Shown here: in pieces, positions 33,121 through 44,229 of the stretch
Layout of the letters: each line of letters begins with the position of its first letter
Numbering within the stretch: position 1 is the first letter of the stretch
Assembly: GCA_032622095.1 (NCBI GenBank)
Contig: CP136068.1
Coordinates: forward strand, 9,839,729 to 9,903,728
Length of the DNA: 64,000 nt
Direction of reading: 5' to 3'
DNA from: Siphonodentalium dalli
Lineage: Eukaryota; Mollusca; Scaphopoda; Gadilida; Siphonodentaliidae
Translations under genes and position numbers: made by a program
Notes under the pieces: generated by a model
Told to the model about the DNA's origin: nothing
The model's database searches: none
The model's input: only the letters and a program-made list of their open reading frames with translations

Positions 33121-33855
33121 GATAATCAAAATTTAATTTTTAATTTAAAACAAACAGACCTACCTTTAAAAAAATCTTGGATTTGCAGAAAAATGCCTCC
33201 AGGGGCACGCATTGTGCTGTTGTGTTCACAACACCACCAGAATCCTCATCAGATATCAATTCCTTGAACTTAAGTTGAAGTTGAAGATGGTAACTAGGAA
33301 ACATACTACAATGTTAGTATCCATCTGTCCATTTCAATTTACAAGTAACACAGAATTCGTTCTTTCATTTTTGTATCTTTCTTTGAACTTCGAACTTTTT
33401 GGTTGATTGAATGATTCTGGAATCTTGACCATTGTTGTCTGTAACAGTTTACGGTGAAGCCTAACTCAGTAACTGTCGATTAAAACGAAATCAAGCGATT
33501 AATTAATCCACGTACACTCGTACACTTGTGAAAATTGTTTGCCATGAAGCGAAGGTGAAGGCCTCATCGGTCTATGGGATATACGGAAGTAATATCCGAT
33601 CAAGTAAATGCCGTCAGCCGGACGACACTGACAGGGCGGTTGCTAGACGGGGGAAAATTAATTATTATGCTAATGATATACCAATCATTTTGATCAGATG
33701 AAAAGGCTGTAATTAATCCTCGGAAAGAACTGAGTAGGGTAAACTTGAAAGTCGGGTACATTCTAGAATCTCGGAATGAATTTGATCAGTTGTTGTTGTT
33801 GTCTGCATATTCCTCCGTTATATCGGAGCACCCGGTAGTTTCTGCTGGATTCTGC

Positions 33856-33995
33856 GCAGTTACCACCCGGAAGTCACGTGTTAAATTCACAAATAAACGT
33901 ACCCGGTATTTCTCTCATGGTATAGAAATATATCAAAATTATATAAAAATTATATAAAAATTATATGACGTCATACTTCACCTGCATTTAGGTAA
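33856..33995 (+). repeat. Dispersed repeat with TGACGTCA, copy 1
   Basis: CGGAAGTCACGTGT, TATAGAAATATAT, AAAAATTATATGACGTCAT and TGGTTGCTA occur here and again in the same order at about 40826-40975, next to a lectin exon. Ends and family are unknown. Confidence 0.65.
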
Positions 33996-34164
33996 AAAGC
34001 ACCCTTTGTGGTTGCTATAAACGAAGAGGTTAATATGCGTCCTTACATAAATATAAACCTTACCTAAACAAAAGGTTTTCATCCATGACTGCACGCCTCC
34101 GAGTCTCTAATCTGAGGAACATCAGACCACAAATTCACATACTGCATACTTGATGTCTTGCAAT

Positions 34165-34570
34165 GCGGTGTGACTAAGTATTGACCGGGCAAGTCCGGAC
34201 ATTAACCCCATAAATGCCGATACTGACTAAAAGAACCCGGGAGATCCCGGGCAGACACAGAGACCAGATCATAATGACGTACTTACCATGTTCGTGGGTT
34301 ATGCGTGTATAATGTCCTGGAGCCCTAAAATCCGGACATACTAGCGATAATGTTCGGTTTGTACACAGAAGTATTGAAGTCCGTGATGACCTTCTTTTGC
34401 CAAATTTCAACTGTTTGGGGTGGTTTTCCATTAACAGAGGTCACACTGTCTACTAATATCCTTCAACTGTTGTGGAGAGACATCTCTGTAGAGTGTCCCG
34501 GAACCTCGAGGTAAAAATGACAATGTATATGAAATCACGATTAATATGTCGGGACTCGTGCTGAACTCGT
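34165..34570. repeat. Dispersed repeat with GC-box-like motifs, copy 1
   Basis: 34314-34560 matches 35690-35950 in direct orientation at roughly 80% identity by eye (GAGCCCTAAAATCCGGACAT, ATGTTCGGTTTGTACAC, TTGCCAAATTTCAACTG). The left part (34180-34270, with CCCGGGAGATCCCGGGC) recurs inverted at about 37960-38040. A 2-base indel relative to copy 2 shifts any plus-strand reading frame. Confidence 0.7.
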
Positions 34571-35639
34571 GTTCAATAAATCCGGCTGCTTGGGGTCACA
34601 TTGTAATTAGGACTGATGTGGTGACCCAATCTGGAGTAAACTACATACCCACATATAAAAAATAGTGGGTCTGACGACCTTTCGTTCAGTTTTCATTTCC
34701 CAAACCCGGGATTCCTTGTAATTACCGCCAATCAAAACTTAGCTCCAAGAAATGTGTGCCCCAATAAAAAACTAGTAACATGTCACGTGCTCTCGGTGTG
34801 GAAATTCCGAAGGTGTGGCTAAATGTTGTTAGAATAGTATCCATGACGTCATGTTATACCGGAAGAGAAATTCACAAATCGACAAATAAAGTAGATTGTT
34901 GACGAGCGGTCGAAAGTTTAAAATCAAGAATCACCGGAATTTGGATTGCAGGCAACTGTAATTAGGGTACAACTGGCCAATATTTGGAGCTAATAATACG
35001 GCTGTGTAAGGTCGGGAGGGTTTCGGTGGGGTTGGTGGTAGAATTGTGTTGCTCTTCGCTCGTTTTGGCTGCGGTACTACTTTACTGGGAACTGATAGAT
35101 CGTTTTGTTATGACATTTAACTTTTTTTTTTTAGTTTTGTAGTTGTTTTAGCAGATAGTTCCGTCATTCATGTATTTTTGATTCGTGGCCGTTGATTTGT
35201 GTTATTTTTTGACAACATGGGCGACAAATCGCCTGGCCAATCTAAAAAATAATTCGTTTTGAGTCCAAGATATCCACATAAATTGACATTTTGTATAATA
35301 TCAAGAAGATCTGTCTTAGTTATTGTACATATTATTTTGGATCCCGGAAGCTAGCTGTTTCCCTTTATTGTCGGTAAAACAACCGCCGAACGAAAAGTCA
35401 CAAACCCTGCAACTATTAATTCCGATTCTTAGAATCGGCTTCACATGGTTGAAGCGGCCATTACGGCACTGGCACGTGACCATGTTTACGCCTGTCAATC
35501 ACAACTAATTTCAGATTTATATTTAGTTCGGTGTGACGTAATTTGGTGGAAGCCCACAACTGTTCAGAAATGAAAAGTTGATGGGAATGCAATAGACTCA
35601 GTATCAGTATGAATCTGAGTGTATGTTTACATAGACTGG

Positions 35640-36060
35640 TAGTGACCACAATGACACACTTACCATGTCCGTGGGTTATGCCTGTGAAGTGTCATGGAGC
35701 CCTAAAATCCGGACATACCAGGGACAATGTTCGGTTTGTACACCGAAGCATTGAAGTTCGTGGTGATCTACTGTTGCCAAATTTCAACTGCGTGGGGTGG
35801 GTTTCCATTACCAGTGGTTTTTCACTCTCTACTAATATCGTACAACTTGTATGGAATGACATCCCTGTAGATTGTCCTGGCACCTCGAAATCAGGTAAAT
35901 AAAATGTCAACTTACATGAAATCACGACGACTAATGTCGGGACTAGTGCCGATCTCGTTCCCAACAATCCATGTGGCGTGGTGTCGTATTATAATTACTA
36001 CTGGTGCGCTGATCATAATGACATACTTACCATGTTGGTGGGTATATACGATCGGATCGC
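35640..36060. repeat. Dispersed repeat with GC-box-like motifs, copy 2
   Basis: Same unit as 34314-34560. The flanking word AATGACATACTTACCATGTT occurs in close variants at 34272, 35649 and 36017, suggesting a nested or tandem structure. A plus-strand frame (about 35689-35902) stays open and shows mostly third-position differences from copy 1. It is too weak to call a gene. Confidence 0.65.
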
Positions 36061-37679
36061 GATTTATGGTCATGGATGAGGTGTGCGTGTATAAAGCGAG
36101 CGGCTACGTTGTCATTTGTGTGTAATTGTGGTATATATATAATGATTGTACAGTCATGTGTGAGTTGTATAAGTGTACCTCTTGTTGTCACTTTCCACAA
36201 TAGCTCAGGTATAAGTTAATCGACTGGGAGGTAATTTCAGAGAATGTTCTATCCCGGTGGCCTTTTCTATATACAATTCGTGACATTAGTCAATCAATCT
36301 TGATTGCCAATGGCCCATAATTTGATGTTATTAAGCAGCTTTTCACTAATATCATTCTTTGACTTTCTAAAAGGCCTGCTGTTACCTGATATGACACCCA
36401 CTTTCATATAATGGTTACAAATGTTATTGGGCCAGAGTAGGCATATACGTATGCCCCTCTCAGTTCATTTTCAGAGTTCTGCTCATTTCCGTTCAAAAAC
36501 ATGGCCAGAATCCCATAAGAAGTTTTCAGCAAAATTACAGTCTGCATCATTTAAAATGGAATTGTCATGCCCGATAAGGTACAGGGAGAATAAGAATAGA
36601 ACATTTAGTTGTCAGTTGATTAAGTGGCATGTTTAATAACAAAATGAATCGCAATTTGCTACATTTACAAAAGAGTAGAAAATAATGTTCGGGATATATG
36701 TGAAAATATCAACTTTGTTATCATATTGTGTGGACATTTTTCAAGCCATCTTGACTATTTTTTTTCTAAAAATACCTCAATGTGATGCATTTAAGACGGA
36801 TCAAATCAATAAATACCAAGGATAGTTCCAAATAGTCAAAGCCTGATAAGTGAGAATTTTGAGAGAAATTTCAATATTCTGGTATCGTAGTACTTAACCA
36901 AGATGCATCATAAATGTTAGTATTCAATGTATTTACGACAAAATAGCCAATTTTATACACCAACCACAACTTTTACAAGCGATTGTATGGCACGCTGGGA
37001 CCATATTTACCATTTTCCACATTTGACAGCCATTTTTAGCCAATGTGACAATTTCGATTACATTGGTTTAATATAGTCACAGGTAATGGTACGCATCACT
37101 TACATTGTGGAGTTCTGCTCATTTCTTGTTGTGACTAGGATAAATTTTCTGATTTTTGGGCAAAGTTTATACTGAAATCTGTAAACATCGATTTGTTAAG
37201 GATTTGAAGTGGGTGGAACCCCATGAATGACATATTTCATTGCTACAATGATCAGTTAACATGAACATCACAAAATAAAATCAGATTCTCAACCAGTTCC
37301 GAGCTGAAACTGATGTACAGTATATTAGTGAAAAATGTCAAATTTCCCACTTACGGCTGCCATGTTGAGGGCCTTCTTGGACGGGGGTTCCAATTTTGGC
37401 CTAAACATGTATCATTATATATCGCAGAGTCATACTTACTGTAAATGCCTAATTTTGTATTCCATATTCCATGGTAAAAGTAATTGCGACATTTGGTAAA
37501 TTATATAATTATGAAACGCTCTTTAAATTCGGGAAATCCCTTAAACGAGGGGTTAAAGTGAAATTTCAGCGTGGTTCCATACCTAATATCAATTAGTATG
37601 TGAATATGTACATATGTGCAAAATTTCATATTTTAGTCATTAAGTGAAAACATTTTGTTACTAATCTGTTCCACTATTT
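36061..37679. other. No feature recognised
   Basis: AT-rich single-copy-looking DNA. I see no exon, RNA gene or internal repeat that I can support. Confidence 0.4.
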
Positions 37680-38200
37680 AGACAATATCGGAATTTAAAG
37701 GGTTAATAAAACCAGCGGTGGATGACACAGCAAATCAACATTCGGAAACTATGCTTGTACTTAGTATGTACCCCACAACCATAATGCGTCATATTATGTT
37801 GTCCACGGGCCCATTGGGCTGCCCGGGCTAGCTCGGGATCTCCTTTGTTCTTCTGGTGCAAATCGTCATTAAAGGGGTTAATGAAGCCGGTCGTGAACAA
37901 GATGGCGAGTCAATCTTCGCAGTGTACCGTTAGTAAGTGCCTCGCTGTCATTATTCATCAATATATAATCTGATCGGGTCCCTGTTTGTCCGGACTCTCC
38001 CGGGTTCTTTTAGTCAATATCGGCATTTAAAATGTTAATAAATGGATGATACAGCAAGTCAATTTTCATAATCTATGCGTATTTTGTATCCTACTACCAT
38101 ACGCCATCATATTACACTGTCTGTGGTCACATGGAGCGGCCCGGGTATGTCCGTTCGGCGTTCGTGTCCGGGCTTGCCCGGGCTTGCACGGGCAGTAATT
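37680..38200. repeat. Three imperfect copies of a repeat ending in CCCGGGC-like motifs
   Basis: CAATATCGGAATTTAAAGGG TTAAT and the following TGATACAGCAAGTCAA-like word occur at about 37682, 37868 and 38017, and GC-rich CCCGGGCT/GCCCGGGCT motifs follow. Part of the unit occurs inverted at 34180-34260. Confidence 0.65.
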
Positions 38201-38391
38201 AGTCACACCCTTGCAATGCACTTACCCAGCGGCTATAGAGAATTTTCTTATCATCCATGAAGATAACTAGACGGCTGCTATCCGTTCGAAATGAGGACAC
38301 ACCAACGTGTCGTCGGTGCAAACAATTTCACCTACCTATGGCGGTTTCAAAACATATTGGCTTTCCATTGATCTTTGTTATATAATTTCAG

Positions 38392-38451
38392 AGCATCAGG
38401 AGCAAACAACAGAGATAACAACGACCACAACGGTGTCCCACACCACAGCAG
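38392..38451 (+). CDS. Thr-rich linker exon of a C-type lectin-like gene (exon -2 from the end)
   Basis: A 60-bp exon is bounded by a good acceptor (TATATAATTTCAG) and a donor (GTATGA). It begins with two bases completing a split codon and ends with one base of the next, so it is phase 1 on both sides. It encodes about 20 residues, with EHQEQTTEITTTTTVSHTTA following the first split codon. Thr-rich segments like this are usually O-glycosylated stalks between a signal peptide or other module and a lectin domain. Its phase joins exactly to the next exon at 41016. The upstream exon, expected to encode a secretion signal, was not identified; it may lie upstream or outside the window. The exon call is an inference from splice sites, phase and composition. 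Confidence 0.68.
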
Positions 38452-38967
38452 GTATGATACGATAATTTTGATGATCTCGTTGCCAATTAATACATAAAAT
38501 TGTTATAATCAATTAGTTTATATATATAAACACCAACAAGAAGACCGTGTCAATAAATCCAGGCATATATATGTGGATAGACACACATAATCACATGGAC
38601 TTAATGACTTAATAACGGGTATTTAATTCATAAATACAGCATGCATTTACAATCCAAATAAACATGCATACATTATATGCATATGTCTTACAAACGAATG
38701 GTCACGTACGCGTAATAGTAAACTTGACATGATAGATTGTCTGTATGGTTACAACCAATAACACAATCATAAAGCCATAATTTTCATCTGGCAGGTCAAC
38801 CTAGCCTATTATCTAACACAGTGAATGGAATATGACTGTTGAACGATGACGTAACATATATGAACATACAGTAGCATAAGTCATGTGCATCTAATATGAA
38901 TCATACGTGACACGTAGTGGAGCAACCACACATGCTGTATCCCAAATTTGCTTTTCATCACCAACGC

Positions 38968-40745
38968 AGGTCCCGTCATGAAATAGTTAATACTGCACCA
39001 ACGCAGGTCCCGTCATAAAATAATGAATGCTGCACCAGCACAGCTTCCGTCATGAAATGGTTAATGCTGCACCAACGCAGCTCCCGTCATGAAATAATTA
39101 ATGCTGCACAGCGCAACTCCCGTCATGAATGAGTTAATGCTGCACCAGCACAGCTCCCGTCATCAAAGGGTTAACGCTGCACCAACATAGATCCCGTCAT
39201 CAAAGGGTTAATGCTGCACCAACGCAGCTCCCATCATCAAATAACTAATGCTGCACCACCGCAGCTCCCATCATGAAATAATTAATGCTGCACCAGCGCA
39301 GCTCCCATCATCAAATAATTAATGCTGCACCAACGCAGCTCCCGTCGTGAAATAATTATTGCTGCACCAGCGCAGCTCCCGTCATGATAGAGTAATGCTG
39401 CACCAACGCAGCTCCCATTATCAAATAATTAATGTTGCACTAACGCAGCTCCCGTCAAGAAAGAGTTAATGCTGCACCAACGCAGCTCCCAAAATCTAAT
39501 AAGTAATGCTGCACCAACGCGGCTCCCGTGTTGAAATAGTTAATGCTGCACAACGCAGCTCCCATTATCAAATAATTAACGCTGCACCAACGCAGCTCCC
39601 GTCATGAAATGTATTAATACTGCACCAGCGCAGCTCCCGTCATGAAAAGTTAATGCTGCACCAATGCAGCTCCCATAATCAAACAATTAATGCTGCACCA
39701 ACGCAGCTCCCGTCGTGAAATAATTAATGCTGCACCAGCGCAGCTCCCGTCATGAAATAGTTAATGCTGCACCAACGCAGCTCCCGTCATCAAATAATTA
39801 ATGCTGCACCAACGCAGCTCCCGTCATGAAAGAGTTAATGCTGCACCAACGCAGCTCCCGTCATCAAATAATTAATGCTGCACCAGCGCAGCTCCCGTCA
39901 TGAGAGAGTTAATGCTGCACCAACGCGTAGCTCCCATCATCAACGCAGCTCCCGTCATGAAATAATTAATGCTGCACCAGCGCAGCTCCCGCCATGAAAT
40001 AGTTAATGCTGCACCAACGCAGCCCCGTCCTGAAATAATTAATGGTGCACCAACGCAGCTTCCGTCATGAAAGAGTTAATACTGCACCAATGCAGCTCCC
40101 ATCATCAAATAATTAATGCTACACCAACGCAGCTCCCGTCATGAAATAATTAATGCTGCACCAGCTCAGCTCCCGTCATGAAATAGTTAATGCTGCACCA
40201 ACGCAGCTCACGTCATCAAATAATTAATGCTGCACCAGCGCAGCTCCCGTCATGAGAGTTAATGCTGCACCAACGTGTAGCTCCCATCATCAACGCAGCT
40301 CCCGTCATGAAATAATTAATGCTGCGCCAGCGCAGCTCCAGCCATGAAATAGTTAATGCTGCACCAACTCGGGCTCCCATCATCAAATAATTAATGCTGC
40401 ACCAACGCAGTTCCCTTCATGAAATAATTAATGCTGCACCAGCGCAGCTCCCGTCATGAAAGTTAATGCTGCACCAACGCAGCTCCCATCATCAAATATT
40501 TAATGCTGCACCAACGCAGCTCCCTTCAATGCCTTCATGAAATAACTAATCCTGCACCAACTCAGCTACCGTCATGGAAGGGTTAATGCTGCTCCAGCAC
40601 AGCTCCCCGTCATGAAAGGGTTAATGCTGCTCAGCAGAGCTCCCGTCGTGAAATGGTTAATGCTGCACCAGCACAGCTCCCGTAATAAAAACATTAATGC
40701 TGCACTAGCGCGTCTCCCATCGTGGAAGGGTTAATGTTGCACCTA
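38968..40745. repeat. 37-bp minisatellite, about 48 copies
   Basis: The unit is close to TAATGCTGCACCAACGCAGC followed by TCCCGTCATGAAATAAT. Copies vary at ACC(A/G)(A/G)CGCAGC, at CGTCATGAAA versus CATCATCAAA, and at the spacer (AATAAT, AGAGT, GGGT). Each unit can form a small hairpin, GCTGC-ACCAAC-GCAGC, and unit junctions often read AATAATTAAT. The period is not a multiple of three, and no frame runs through. It lies inside the inferred lectin intron. Confidence 0.94.
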
Positions 40746-40825
40746 CGAAGCCAACGTGACGTAAATGACGTCATGAGCCGTGGCATTTCATCTCGTTGTT
40801 CCACTTCCGATTCCGCAATTTTAAA

Positions 40826-40975
40826 CAGTTGCTAATCGGAAGTCACGTGTCAATTTCGCTAAATAGCATACACTCTTTCCTGAAAATCGTTCCATCGTAT
40901 AGAAATATATATAGAAAAATTATATGACGTCATCATTCACACACGCCTTATGTATAAACACCCACCTGGGTGGTT
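40826..40975 (+). repeat. Dispersed repeat with TGACGTCA, copy 2
   Basis: Matches 33856-33995 in order and orientation: CGGAAGTCACGTGT, GTATAGAAATATATA, AAAAATTATATGACGTCAT and GGTGGTTGCTA. It abuts the lectin exon acceptor region. Confidence 0.65.
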
Positions 40976-41015
40976 GCTAATATATCTATCTCAAGCTATC
41001 TGTTTTACTGTCAAG

Positions 41016-41216
41016 CCAAATGTGCCAGTTCTTCTGGATACGAACTACGAACACTTGCTGGGATGAATTATCTACTGAGGTTCGGGGATTCTGCTGTGAT
41101 CGGTGATGTCGCACGGGTGTGTTGTGGGGACGACGGAGCTCATCTCATAACCATTGAGAGTCAGGCGATGCTGGATGATGTGGCAACACTGCTAACGACG
41201 CTAGGACATGACAAGT
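41016..41216 (+). CDS. C-type lectin-like domain, first exon
   Basis: This exon encodes the N-terminal half of a C-type lectin-like domain, a secreted fold that often binds sugars. The 67 residues start AKCASSSGYELRTLAGMNYL and contain the hallmark ARVCCGDDGAHLITIES, equivalent to the alpha1/beta region of the fold in which G-x-x-L-x-x-I-E/D-S is conserved. The acceptor is TTTTACTGTCAAG. The donor is GTTAGT at 41217; using it, the exon ends in phase 1 and joins 43257 without a stop, whereas the GT two bases earlier would create an immediate stop. Cysteines for the N-terminal hairpin and the long disulfide are present. Confidence 0.85.
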
Positions 41217-41315
41217 GTTAGTATTATACACATACATCAGCGGTTGTGACGATAATGATAACTGCATATACGGCAAACTATAACGATAATGGCAACAATG
41301 ATAATATGACAATAA

Positions 41316-42261
41316 GGGGGGGGGGGGCGGGTATTTTCGGGACACCGTGATCGACCCTTTTTATTTTTCGGGAATTGGGATCGTCATATTTAATTTTCCG
41401 GGAATCGGGAACAGAATTCCACCGGGACCCGGGAAAGGTTGAAATTATTTTCCGGGACCCGGGAAATTATCCCCAATTAATCGGGATTTCCATTTTTATT
41501 CACCTAATTATGAACGGATTTCCCCAAAAAAGCACACACCGACCGGTATTCCAGCGATGAAAGATGAGTCAGGCATGTTTTGTTCCGTTTCATGCGTTTT
41601 GTTGATATTCCACGATTTGGATTTTCCCAAGTTAGTCCCGCAGAAACATCAACAACATGGTGGAAGAGTCGCCGCCGGTGGGAGTTAAAATATCAATAAA
41701 AGCATTATTAAGTTATTATCGCGTGAACAAGTGCAGTGAAATCGATGATTCACCCTTCGAAAAAGAGAAAACTAACATTGTTGTAGAACATACTAACATT
41801 CCCGTTATGGGGCACAATCTCAAATCACAAACCGTCTTAGATATATTGAGACCACATGAATTTGCATACATCACCTGGACATTTAGGGAATACCTGATTT
41901 GCGGTGGTGTAGATCAGTGTAAAGAGTGATCTGTTGATTCTGTTCAATGGATTTGCATATAGGTTCGCATTTTATGTCATGTAAACTTATGTAATTGACC
42001 AGACAGTAGCCAGTAAATCATAAGATAGCATAAAAATACAATATATGTACATTGATCTACATTACTTGTGAATATTGTATGTTTTGTCGATACTCTATAT
42101 AATATTTTAATTCCTGGGAACTGGCTTTTTTTTTACTGGGAACTGGGATTTGCTTTTAATTCCTGGGAACTGGCAAATGGCATATTTTTTTTCCTGGGAA
42201 CTTGGATTTGCTGATTTATTTTCTGGGAATCTGGGATAGGACCCCCCCCCCGTTCCCCCTC
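41316..42261. mobile_element. 946-bp element with 7-bp target duplication, inside the lectin intron
   Basis: ACAATAA occurs directly before (41309-41315) and directly after (42262-42268) this stretch. The insert begins with 12 G then CGGG and ends CCCCCCCCGTTCCCCCTC, so the ends are complementary in a loose way. Near the left are repeats such as TTTTCCGGGAATCGGGA and TTTCCGGGACCCGGGAAA; near the right are TTCCTGGGAACTGGGATTTG repeats in the same orientation. A 90-codon frame (41657-41929, plus) lies in the middle, preceded by AACAACATGG, a fair start context. I do not recognise its product or the element family. Confidence 0.65.
41657..41929 (+). CDS. Unrecognised 90-codon ORF inside the intronic element
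   Basis: The frame starts MVEESPPVGVKISIKALLSY and ends with the stop at 41927. It has no signal peptide, membrane segment or motif I know. It is charged and mixed in composition, not a simple-repeat translation, which sets it apart from the array-derived frames in this window. It sits in the middle of a candidate mobile element. It may be a fragment of an element protein, a captured host exon or chance. Confidence 0.3.
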   Translation: MVEESPPVGVKISIKALLSYYRVNKCSEIDDSPFEKEKTNIVVEHTNIPVMGHNLKSQTVLDILRPHEFAYITWTFREYLICGGVDQCKE

Positions 42262-43256
42262 ACAATAACATGTTTTGAAGTGCATCACAGTTGATTTTAT
42301 CGCCCCGCCAGTAATGATTAATAACCGGACATATTGTTACTGGCCCGATCCATCATGGCCATTAATCGTATGAAGGACTGTTATCATAAATTTCGGGGCG
42401 TAATGAAGCCATAGTGACCGACATGACCATGGCACTACATGTATTACTACACGCTACTATCAACCAGACGCTGATACGATTACAAATATAGTAATGTTTC
42501 ACTGAAGTAGCAAAATGGTATTGACGTTTGTTGTTGTTGCTTGGTTGTTTGAACCATGCCACAACTTAAACAATCGGCCAATCACTTGCGATTTCAGCTG
42601 TATGGGCACTCGGTTCGACTTTCAGTCCTATGTTTATTTTCCTAATTAAAAAGTTGCTGCACTGATTGAGTTATATTGAATGCTATATAATTCAAGGTCC
42701 TGCCATGTAGACGTAATTGAGAAGTTGCTTTCCGCCAGTGTCAGAAGTATTTTTTGCGACACCAAGGAGTCGCCGGTGGACTGTTACTACAGAACAATAT
42801 TTTAGTATCGGCTCTCCACGTCAGGGGGTAAGAAAGAAACGCCATCTATAGCGGGGATAATAATGCTTACGGTGATCACCAGGACATGTACACCGACGAT
42901 AATTCTGACTATTATATAATAAGAACGCAGACGATAACAATAATGACGCCAACGATAAAACACAACAATATGATGCCATCGTAATGTAGAAAATTAAATT
43001 TACCGCCGGAATATGTGAATATGTTAAATTTAATAAGAGCGTTTGACTGATCGTTTGTTTGTTTGTTGACTAATCTGCCGTGCACTTTAGGGCGGTTACT
43101 ATTCAACAAGACACTGTTGTCAGGCCATTTCAAATGCATGGTACAACTGTATTATTCTAATTGGTTCATATCACCACAGAAGGTAGAATTACAAATTCAC
43201 CCTAAGCTAGTATTCTGCAAACGCGTGTAATTAGATGTTATCGTTCCAATTGCAGC

Positions 43257-43470
43257 TGATATGTGGACAGATGGGAGAGATATTAACGGGAACGATGTCA
43301 TGTACTCATGGAGTGGTTCCGTCCTCCCATTCATTGCATGGTCGAATGGAGAACCAAGTGGTGGTTCACAGGACTGCGCAGTTGTGTTGTATTCTGGTGT
43401 TTACAGCATGTACAGGTCAAGTGATGCCGGGTGTGCCGCCAACGCCCGCGTTTACATGTGTCAGAAGTGA
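43257..43470 (+). CDS. C-type lectin-like domain, terminal exon
   Basis: This exon encodes the C-terminal half of the domain and the stop (TGA at 43468-43470). The acceptor is TTCCAATTGCAG. After the split codon it reads DMWTDGRDINGNDVMYSWSG, then IAWSNGEPSGGSQDCAVV, then AGCAANARVYMCQK. These match the W-x-D-G, W-x-x-G-E-P, D-C and C-terminal Y-x-C hallmarks of the fold. The sugar-specificity tripeptide position reads EPS, neither EPN (mannose type) nor QPD (galactose type), and the usual WND is replaced by ARV. Calcium-dependent binding is therefore uncertain. The protein ends right after the last domain cysteine, as in short secreted lectins. No clear AATAAA was seen close downstream. Confidence 0.87.
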
Positions 43471-44229
43471 ACCAAATACCGATATGGCTGATGAATTATG
43501 CTGAGTTGCACCATGACATGTTCTCACTTTTGGTACGGATTAATAGTATCATAACATCTGAAGTTTGTGTTACATGGATTTATCTAATTTAAATCAATAC
43601 CACAATATTTTGTTTGCAATTCCATAATTTCTTTTCACATCAATTAGAACAGCTATTCAGTAGCATTGTTATCGTTGGTAATATACGTGTGGTCACGTGT
43701 TACTATGACAAATGTCTCGCAAGAAGCCGTAACCCTACGGGAAGAAATATCATTATCTTCAATTATTTGAGTAGCGACAGAATACCCGCTCCTTGTATTA
43801 ATGGGTGGCTTTAATCCTGCACAACCGAATCAGCTCAAACGATACATGTATATAATTGAGATTTGAGGTAGAATTGAATATTTATGTCTGCCAAAACTTA
43901 AAACTCTGGGTACAGCTGGGTACGGCATTATAACAATGGCGACGATACGGTACACACATACATGTCCAGGCGTCGTTTTAATTCATCAATTGTTCGTTAC
44001 AACTCACCAGCTTATTAACTGTCATCTGAATAGCTACTTTGTACGCGTTCGTTTTCCTTAAGACAATTTATCCATAAACAATTAATCTGATAACATACAA
44101 AACTGCATTCACATTAATAGTGGCACCTGCGATAGGCACTGGGTATGGGTAAGCGATGACGACATATACGGTTATGCCAACACATAGTTTTGAATCTAGC
44201 ACATATGATCCAACTTTCCCCAAGCTATA
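43471..44229. other. 3' flank of the lectin gene; nothing else recognised
   Basis: AT-rich sequence that may include the 3' UTR. No repeat or gene is supported. Confidence 0.4.

Larger units (their letters stand above)
38452..41015 (+). other. Intron between the linker exon and the first lectin-domain exon
   Basis: The inferred intron is 2,564 bp with GT at 38452 and AG at 41014-41015. It holds unremarkable AT-rich sequence to about 38967, then the 37-bp minisatellite, then the dispersed repeat at 40826-40975 immediately before the acceptor. Confidence 0.6.
41217..43256 (+). other. Intron within the lectin domain
   Basis: The inferred 2,040-bp intron runs from GTTAGT to CCAATTGCAG. It carries a 946-bp inserted element (41316-42261). 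The remaining 1 kb (42269-43256) shows nothing I can identify. Confidence 0.75.

Noticed and set aside
31795-33129. Ser/Phe/Val-rich frames on the minus strand
   Set aside because: They translate the low-complexity GACGAAAAATGAC-like DNA; no genuine membrane protein is supported.
38968-40745. CRISPR-like array
   Set aside because: Copies are contiguous 37-bp units without unique spacers and lie in an animal intron; it is a minisatellite.
41211-41214. GT at 41215 (two bases before the chosen donor) as the splice donor of the lectin exon
   Set aside because: Joining from there to 43257 gives an immediate TGA stop; the GTTAGT donor at 41217 keeps the lectin domain in frame.
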